DNA of 10,490 nt from Sediminibacterium ginsengisoli (lineage in GTDB: Bacteria; Bacteroidota; Bacteroidia; Chitinophagales; Chitinophagaceae), in the NCBI GenBank assembly GCA_945860335.1, contig CAMAQW010000055.1, forward strand, positions 1-10,490, given 5' to 3'. Numbering within the stretch: the stretch's first letter is position 1; each line of letters starts with the position of its first letter. Positions 7,352 through 10,490 of this stretch are shown here, piece after piece. The notes below the pieces were generated by a model, which ran no database searches, was not told the DNA's origin, and saw nothing but the letters and a program-made list of their open reading frames with translations. Made by a program: the position numbers and the translations under genes.

Positions 7352-7362
7352 TATTCTAATTA
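7352..7362 (-). repeat. Copy 1 of TAATTAGAATA intergenic repeat (end of adaptor gene)
   Basis: On the minus strand the adaptor stop codon and the eight bases after it read TAATTAGAATA. The same 11 bases occur at the stop codon of the outer-membrane factor gene (8549-8559). The following bases, up to the next ATG, are also similar in both gaps: CG, then an A/T run ending in AATAT. Function is unknown. It could be a local duplication, a transcript-processing signal, or AT-rich convergence. Confidence 0.5.
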
Positions 7363-8529
7363 TTTACTAGCAAGTACAATGAACTGACCATCATATAAAC
7401 TCTGAAACCCTTCAGTTACAATTTGGTCTCCTACTTGTAAACCTGTTTTAATTTCTAGTTGATCTTTGTAGAATTCACCAACAGTTACCATTCTTTTGCG
7501 TGCAATTAATTTGCCTTTTTCGTTAACAGCAACCATTACATATTTGCCTGTCTCGTCATTTTGTAAAGTGTTTACTGGAATAGCAATAGCATTGGGGGTG
7601 CTGTAATCTAAAATTTGTACAAGTGCAATTTGATTGGGTCTTAAATCTTTATCTGCGGCTACTTTAGCTTCAATAAAAAAGCTTCTAGAATTTGGATTAA
7701 TGATTTTACCTACCACCGAAATAGGTGCCTGTATACTCTTTTGTAAATCAGGAAGGTTAATAGTAAGCTTGGTTCCTGTTTTAACACGTTGGCTATAGTT
7801 TTCAGGCACTTCTGCAGTCAACTTTAATTTTGTTGTGTTAACTATTTTAATTTGACCAGCACCTGCAAAAATTTCACCTACACGAACGTTGACGTCTTCA
7901 ACCACACCATCTACATCACTATATACCGATGTAAATAGTACTTGTTCACGACTAATTTTCACTTGCTCTTGTGCCGTTTTAAGTTGATTTTCTAATAATT
8001 CAACATTGTTTTTTGCTGATATAAGTTGTACTTCAGTTCCAATATTTTGTTCCCACAAGTTTTTTTGCTTTTGATAGAGTGTTTTTGCAAAAGAAAGTTG
8101 TGTTTTTAATGTTTCTAAACCTTGCTCTGCGGCAATTACAGCTTGGCGCTGAATGGCATCATCTAATTTTAAAAGGAGTTTACCTTTAGGAACAACATCT
8201 CCTCTTTTTATAAATACACCTTTTACTTGTCCACCACCACCACGTGCAGTTACATACGATACACTCTCTGATTCAATTTTGCCTTGTAAATCAATATAGT
8301 GATTAAAAGTTTGCGCACTAAGAACCGCAGTAACAACAAGTTTACCTGTTGCTTGGTTAGCAGCGGCTGTATCTTGAGTTGCAATTTCTGATTCTAATGC
8401 ACTTACTTCTTTTTTAAGTGCTGCTAGTTTATTTTTTTTGTCGGTTAAACTTCCACTTTTTTCAGTTCCGGTACATGCCGAAAAAGCTACTAAGGCGCTA
8501 AAAATTGTGATTTTAATGAATGCTTGCAT
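7360..8529 (-). CDS. RND efflux periplasmic adaptor (HlyD/AcrA family), lipoprotein
   Basis: This 389-residue membrane-fusion protein links the RND pump to the outer-membrane channel. A lipoprotein signal ends at Cys19 (AFSAC), so the mature protein is probably anchored by lipid in the inner membrane. Residues 28-52 (KKNKLAALKKEVSALESEI) form a short coiled coil before the conserved fold. Next come the first lipoyl half (about 92-124, with ARGGGGQVKGVFIKRGDVV), an alpha-helical hairpin (about 125-197) that would dock on the channel tip, the second lipoyl half (SDVDGVVEDVNVRVGEIFAGAG, 204-225), a beta-barrel domain (about 230-310) and a membrane-proximal domain to the end. It follows the outer-membrane factor gene by 27 bases and precedes the pump gene by 24, consistent with one operon. 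Confidence 0.95.
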   Translation of the reverse strand: MQAFIKITIFSALVAFSACTGTEKSGSLTDKKNKLAALKKEVSALESEIATQDTAAANQATGKLVVTAVLSAQTFNHYIDLQGKIESESVSYVTARGGGGQVKGVFIKRGDVVPKGKLLLKLDDAIQRQAVIAAEQGLETLKTQLSFAKTLYQKQKNLWEQNIGTEVQLISAKNNVELLENQLKTAQEQVKISREQVLFTSVYSDVDGVVEDVNVRVGEIFAGAGQIKIVNTTKLKLTAEVPENYSQRVKTGTKLTINLPDLQKSIQAPISVVGKIINPNSRSFFIEAKVAADKDLRPNQIALVQILDYSTPNAIAIPVNTLQNDETGKYVMVAVNEKGKLIARKRMVTVGEFYKDQLEIKTGLQVGDQIVTEGFQSLYDGQFIVLASK

Positions 8530-8548
8530 GGTATATTTATTTACGTAT

Positions 8549-8559
8549 TATTCTAATTA
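8549..8559 (-). repeat. Copy 2 of TAATTAGAATA intergenic repeat (end of outer-membrane factor gene)
   Basis: The stop codon of the outer-membrane factor gene and the next eight bases read TAATTAGAATA on the minus strand, identical to 7352-7362. The two copies sit at the same place relative to consecutive cistrons of the efflux operon. Eleven identical bases, three of them a stop codon, in AT-rich DNA is suggestive but not conclusive. Confidence 0.5.
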
Positions 8560-9903
8560 TAATTTTCCTGTTGCTTTTAAGTAATCAACGCGTGCGATAA
8601 TAGCACTATACATGGCACCAATATAATTGGTTTGTGCTGTTACTAAATCTGTTTGTGCACCCGTAATTTCCATATTGGATCCGGTTCCTATTTCGTATTT
8701 CTTCTTTGTTTGCCCATATACAGATTCTGCTAGTTGCATATTCTTTTTTTGGTAGTTGAGCGTACTAATAGCTGTTGCAAAATTCATTTTAGCCTGCGTA
8801 ACTTCTGCGTCAATCGTGAGCCTTAGGTTTTGTAATTGATTTTCGGTTTGTTGTAAATCAATTTTAGCTTTTGTGATTCTAGCTTTTCTTGCAAAACCAT
8901 CAAAAATGGGAGCACTTATATTGAGTCCAATAAAACTCGTTGTAAACCAGTCGCCACTTTTGAAAAAAGTGAACTGGTTTCTTTGCGCATTTTTAGTATA
9001 TGCACCAGACATGGCCACTGTTGGCAAATAACTTAATTGATACCTTTTAATATTGTATTCGTTTAATTTTTTACCTAAGCTCACTGCCTGAAATTCTTTG
9101 CGATCACTGTATTGATAGTCTTGATTGCTAGCAATATCTGTTGTGATTTGATCTTCAGAAATTTTATCTGTTAATACTAAGGTATCTTTAATAGGCATAC
9201 CCATTAAAGTTTTAAGACCAATATATCCAAGTTCAATTCCGTTTGAGGCCTTTAATTTTTCCGTTTGTAAATTGGCAATTTGTACGGCAATTTTATCAAG
9301 GTCTAATTTTTCTACAAATCCATTTTTATAGAGTTCTTTTGAATCGTGCTCTAATTTTTGAAGCCTTTCAATATTCGCATCTAGTAATGCAATTTGTGTT
9401 TTGCTTACAACGAGTTGATAATAGATTTTATGAATATTTGTTTTAATCATTTCCTCAGTAACCTCTGCAGACTTTTGTTGGAGTGCAATGGTGGCTCTGC
9501 GCGCTTGGAGCGCTACAAATACTTGACCGTCAAAGAGTAGTTGTTGTAATTGTACACTAGCATTGGCATTGAACTTGGTACCAAACCTTACCGGTATAAA
9601 TGTGCCAGCAGTTCCTCCAAAAATTTCACCTGGCAAAAGAGATACCGGGAGTTCTAAATAGTTTACACCTCCAACAGTTGCATTTAAAGTAGGTAAGGCC
9701 GAAGCTGTAACTTCTTTGTTGATGGCTTCCTGACTTTTAATAGTTAGAAGTGCATTTTTTACTTGAAGATTGTTTTTGTTCGCATACTCGACACATTGTG
9801 TTATGCTAAATTCATTTTTTGTTTGCGAAATAGCCTTGCCTGCAAACGCCATAAGCGTTAGAGAAAGACTAGCTGCCAACATTCTTTTCGTGTTCATTTT
9901 CAT
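8557..9903 (-). CDS. TolC-family outer-membrane efflux protein
   Basis: This 448-residue protein forms the outer-membrane channel of the efflux system; the family works as a trimer. A Sec signal peptide covers about residues 1-26, with a probable cut after AIS-Q. The mature part has the two homologous halves of the outer-membrane efflux family. Each half has an SxLPT turn (ASALPTLNA at 67-75; LSYLPTVAM at 290-298), a beta hairpin with an FDG turn (124-126 and 334-336), and long helices rich in Gln, Lys and Ala. The typical ending GTGSNMEITGAQTDLVTAQTNYIGAMYSAIIARVDYLKATG is present. The ATG at 9903 overlaps the repressor stop codon (ATGA), suggesting translational coupling; a second in-frame ATG lies two codons later at 9897. 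The adaptor gene follows after 27 bases. Confidence 0.95.
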   Translation of the reverse strand: MKMNTKRMLAASLSLTLMAFAGKAISQTKNEFSITQCVEYANKNNLQVKNALLTIKSQEAINKEVTASALPTLNATVGGVNYLELPVSLLPGEIFGGTAGTFIPVRFGTKFNANASVQLQQLLFDGQVFVALQARRATIALQQKSAEVTEEMIKTNIHKIYYQLVVSKTQIALLDANIERLQKLEHDSKELYKNGFVEKLDLDKIAVQIANLQTEKLKASNGIELGYIGLKTLMGMPIKDTLVLTDKISEDQITTDIASNQDYQYSDRKEFQAVSLGKKLNEYNIKRYQLSYLPTVAMSGAYTKNAQRNQFTFFKSGDWFTTSFIGLNISAPIFDGFARKARITKAKIDLQQTENQLQNLRLTIDAEVTQAKMNFATAISTLNYQKKNMQLAESVYGQTKKKYEIGTGSNMEITGAQTDLVTAQTNYIGAMYSAIIARVDYLKATGKL

Positions 9904-10490
9904 TTATTTTTTCTTTCTTGCTTGTATTGTTCAATTACTTTTAATCCACTTTGGGTAGCTAAACCATGTAAAAAATTATCGGTTGTTTCTGTAATAATTT
10001 CTATGGCTGTGAATTTATTGGATGGAAAATGTTCAAAGTCAAACATCAAAAACATATTGGCAAGTCTTAATCTTGTTAATACGTCAACGTTTAGTTCTTT
10101 TCTGAACATTCCCTCAGCTTTACCTCTTTCTATATTTGCTTTAGTAATGTCATAAAAGAATGTGTTTTTATGCGTCCTAAATTTTTCGAAAGCGTTGCTA
10201 TGGTATTTTTGTAAGTCAAACATCACGGAAGGGTTCATGTGTTTGAACATTTCTTGTGCGGTATCTAGTGCCAAAAAAATTTCGTGAATTGCATTTTCGC
10301 TGATAGCAGCATACCTGCTAAATTCATCGTGGTGTTTTTGTATTTCAATATCAATTACGCCCTCTACAAGCGCATCTTTATCTTTAAAGTATTGATAGAT
10401 GGTTTTTTTGCTCATACCAAGGTGGTTGGCAATTTCATCCATACTAACGCTTCTTATTCCATATAACATAAAAAGCTCATGTGACTTTAT
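9900..10490 (-). CDS. TetR/AcrR-family transcriptional regulator (5' end outside window)
   Basis: This is the DNA-binding repressor that probably controls the efflux operon and itself. The helix-turn-helix is clear: SVSMDEIANHLGMSKKTIYQYFKDKDALVEGVI, with the TIYQYFKDKDAL core diagnostic of the TetR family. The rest is a helical, variable ligand-binding domain with no assignable ligand. The Met at 10469 is not the true start: the same frame stays open to the window edge and reads IKSHELF before MLYGIRSVSMDEIA, which completes the normal first helix of the domain. So 196 codons are present, and I estimate 10-15 residues are missing. Its operator and promoter should lie just beyond the right edge. 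It overlaps the outer-membrane factor gene by four bases and is the first visible gene of the minus-strand block. Confidence 0.93.
   Translation of the reverse strand: MKSHELFMLYGIRSVSMDEIANHLGMSKKTIYQYFKDKDALVEGVIDIEIQKHHDEFSRYAAISENAIHEIFLALDTAQEMFKHMNPSVMFDLQKYHSNAFEKFRTHKNTFFYDITKANIERGKAEGMFRKELNVDVLTRLRLANMFLMFDFEHFPSNKFTAIEIITETTDNFLHGLATQSGLKVIEQYKQERKNK

Noticed and set aside
1..10490. Search for CRISPR arrays, tRNA/rRNA genes, insertion sequences and phage genes
   Set aside because: No regularly spaced repeats, cloverleaf-like structures, transposase motifs or terminal inverted repeats were seen; nearly all bases are accounted for by ordinary genes.

Overview
The window looks like chromosomal DNA from a member of the Bacteroidota, probably a Chitinophagaceae/Sphingobacteriia-type genome. 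The basis is AT-rich sequence, absent or weak Shine-Dalgarno sites, a TAnnTTTG-type promoter box, a TIGR02757/DUF2400 gene, and an efflux operon in the order TetR regulator - outer-membrane factor - lipoprotein adaptor - large RND pump. This is inferred by eye; no database search was run.

Layout, left to right. Bases 1-93 are the last 30 codons of an unidentified plus-strand gene. It converges on a minus-strand short-chain dehydrogenase/reductase (about 108-821). That gene is divergent from a plus-strand HAD phosphatase of the YjjG type (855-1550). A perfect 32-bp palindrome with flanking A/T tracts (1566-1597) sits between the convergent HAD gene and the long minus-strand block and can serve as terminator for both. 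The rest of the window (1616-10490) is minus strand only.

Read in the direction of transcription, the block is: a TetR-family repressor that runs off the right edge of the window; a TolC-like outer-membrane factor (ATGA overlap with the repressor gene); an HlyD/AcrA-like lipoprotein adaptor; a 1196-residue HAE1-type RND permease; an AIM24-family protein; a TIGR02757-family protein (20-base overlap with the AIM24 gene); a 92-residue conserved-looking helical protein; and, after an 80-base gap, a tiny exported Lys/Cys-rich protein. The first four form a complete tripartite efflux system with its own regulator. The spacing (overlaps or gaps of 9-27 bases) suggests the next three cytoplasmic-type genes are read from the same transcript. 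No stretch over 300 bases lacks a gene.

Most of this is ordinary accessory and housekeeping content. Points worth a second look are the extra membrane segments in the RND pump, the Lys/Cys-rich exported mini-protein, an 11-base sequence repeated at the stop codons of the tolC-like and adaptor genes, and the apparent coupling of efflux genes to AIM24/TIGR02757. I did not see an unmistakably new biological system.
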